Assembly (NCBI GenBank): GCA_000310025.1
Contig: FN648570.1
Coordinates: 95,337 to 153,327 of the forward strand
DNA: 57,991 nucleotides
DNA from: Ectocarpus siliculosus
Taxonomy: Eukaryota; Sar; Phaeophyceae; Ectocarpales; Ectocarpaceae
Direction of reading: 5' to 3'
The notes beneath the pieces were generated by a model, which saw only the letters and a list, made by a program, of their open reading frames with translations, did not search any database and was not told where the DNA came from. Below, in pieces: positions 57,425 through 57,991 of the stretch. Position 1 is the stretch's first letter. Every line of letters begins with the position of its first letter. Position numbers and translations under genes: made by a program.

Positions 57425-57785
57425 CTCAAAGGGCGGTGAATGCCCACCTGAAATGTGACCGTCGAGGAGAAGGAGGGGATGGGATGGTGCTTGTTAATTC
57501 TTCAAATATAATTTACAGTTCTTCGTAATTTGAAGTATTAGCTCTAGCTTTCGTCTGCAACTGGTGGTGAATGCCCAGGGACGTGACGGAGGGGGGGGGG
57601 CGCCGTGATGTTTTCGTTCTCGATTGGTCTGGAAGGAGCGGTGAATCCCAACTGCATGCATGCATGGGGGGAGGGGATCGAGTGACGATTTACTTCGTTC
57701 GTTTTTCGAAAGTTCTGACATTTGAGCTCGCTTTTGGTCTGAGAGGGGCGTTCAAAGCCCAACTGCATGCACACATGAGGGGGGG
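57425..57785 (+). repeat. Degenerate tandem repeat of about 110-bp units
   Basis: Three units share a TGGTCT(C/G)(A/G)(A/G)AGGG(G/A)CG(G/T)TGAA-like block, CCCAACTGCATGCA and a G-run (about 57420, 57630 and 57740). Confidence 0.65.
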
Positions 57786-57810
57786 TTTCGGAGTGATGAA
57801 ACCTATATAT

Positions 57811-57991
57811 CGACAACAGCAACAACAGCGACAACAATGACAACGACAGCAACAACACCAACACCACAAACAACAACAGCAGCAACAGCAACCATAACAA
57901 AAGCAACAACCTACGGCAACGCCGCCACCACCACAACCACCAATACAACCACCACCACCACAACAACAACAACACACCACCACAACAACAA
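57811..57991. repeat. CAA/CCA microsatellite at the right edge
   Basis: ACAACAGCAACAACAGCGAC-type triplet repeat turning to CCACCACAACAA, continuing past the window end. Confidence 0.9.

Noticed and set aside
57226..57447. Possible upstream exon of the phosphoinositide kinase on the minus strand
   Set aside because: The frame lacks any PIP-kinase motif and overlaps the minisatellite.
56890..57458. Three overlapping open frames of 120-150 codons with regular Cys/His/Arg spacing
   Set aside because: All arise from the about 50-bp minisatellite and are open in every forward frame; the periodicity is that of the DNA repeat.

Overview
The window is nuclear DNA of a complex eukaryote, most likely a brown alga or a related multicellular stramenopile. 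The evidence is indirect: two long genes split into 20 and 8 exons by GT-AG introns, very repeat-rich introns, heavy CAG/CAA trinucleotide tracts, and short interstitial TTAGGG motifs. The species cannot be fixed from the sequence. One 100-base run of N (19485-19584) marks a scaffold gap.

Layout. 1-4433: gene-free left flank with a pentanucleotide microsatellite and a 786-bp terminal-inverted-repeat element. 4434-27067 (+): a secreted or lysosomal-type family GH2 beta-mannosidase, rebuilt as 20 exons that join in frame to 1921 codons, about twice the usual family length because of long low-complexity insertions. 27068-35656: an intergenic graveyard of transposons. It holds a frameshifted reverse transcriptase, a frameshifted Helitron N-terminal region, and a 2432-bp foldback element with long tandem-repeat inverted arms and a perfect 9-bp target-site duplication. 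35657-48397 (+): a PiT/Pho89-type phosphate transporter, 8 exons, 518 codons. Its first intron contains a decayed OTU-like protease fragment on the minus strand. 48398-54655: repeats only. 54656-55655 (-): the last two exons of a phosphatidylinositol-phosphate kinase; the rest lies beyond the right edge. 55656-57991: more small inverted-repeat elements and minisatellites.

The three genes show no operon-like relationship. They act in glycan turnover, phosphate import and phosphoinositide signalling. The most unusual structure is in the introns. In the beta-mannosidase gene, at least three exon-intron donor junctions (exons 6, 14 and 15) are followed by degenerate tandem copies of the junction itself, and in the transporter the start of exon 5 is preceded by a decayed copy of itself. 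This suggests intron growth by repeated duplication of splice-junction segments.

A family of roughly 210-230-bp inverted-repeat elements (at least eight copies plus solo arms) is spread over introns and intergenic DNA, together with a second family that shares a 3' end running into C-tracts. Sequence to the left of the N gap is a degraded duplicate of sequence to its right, so that part of intron 14 should not be trusted.
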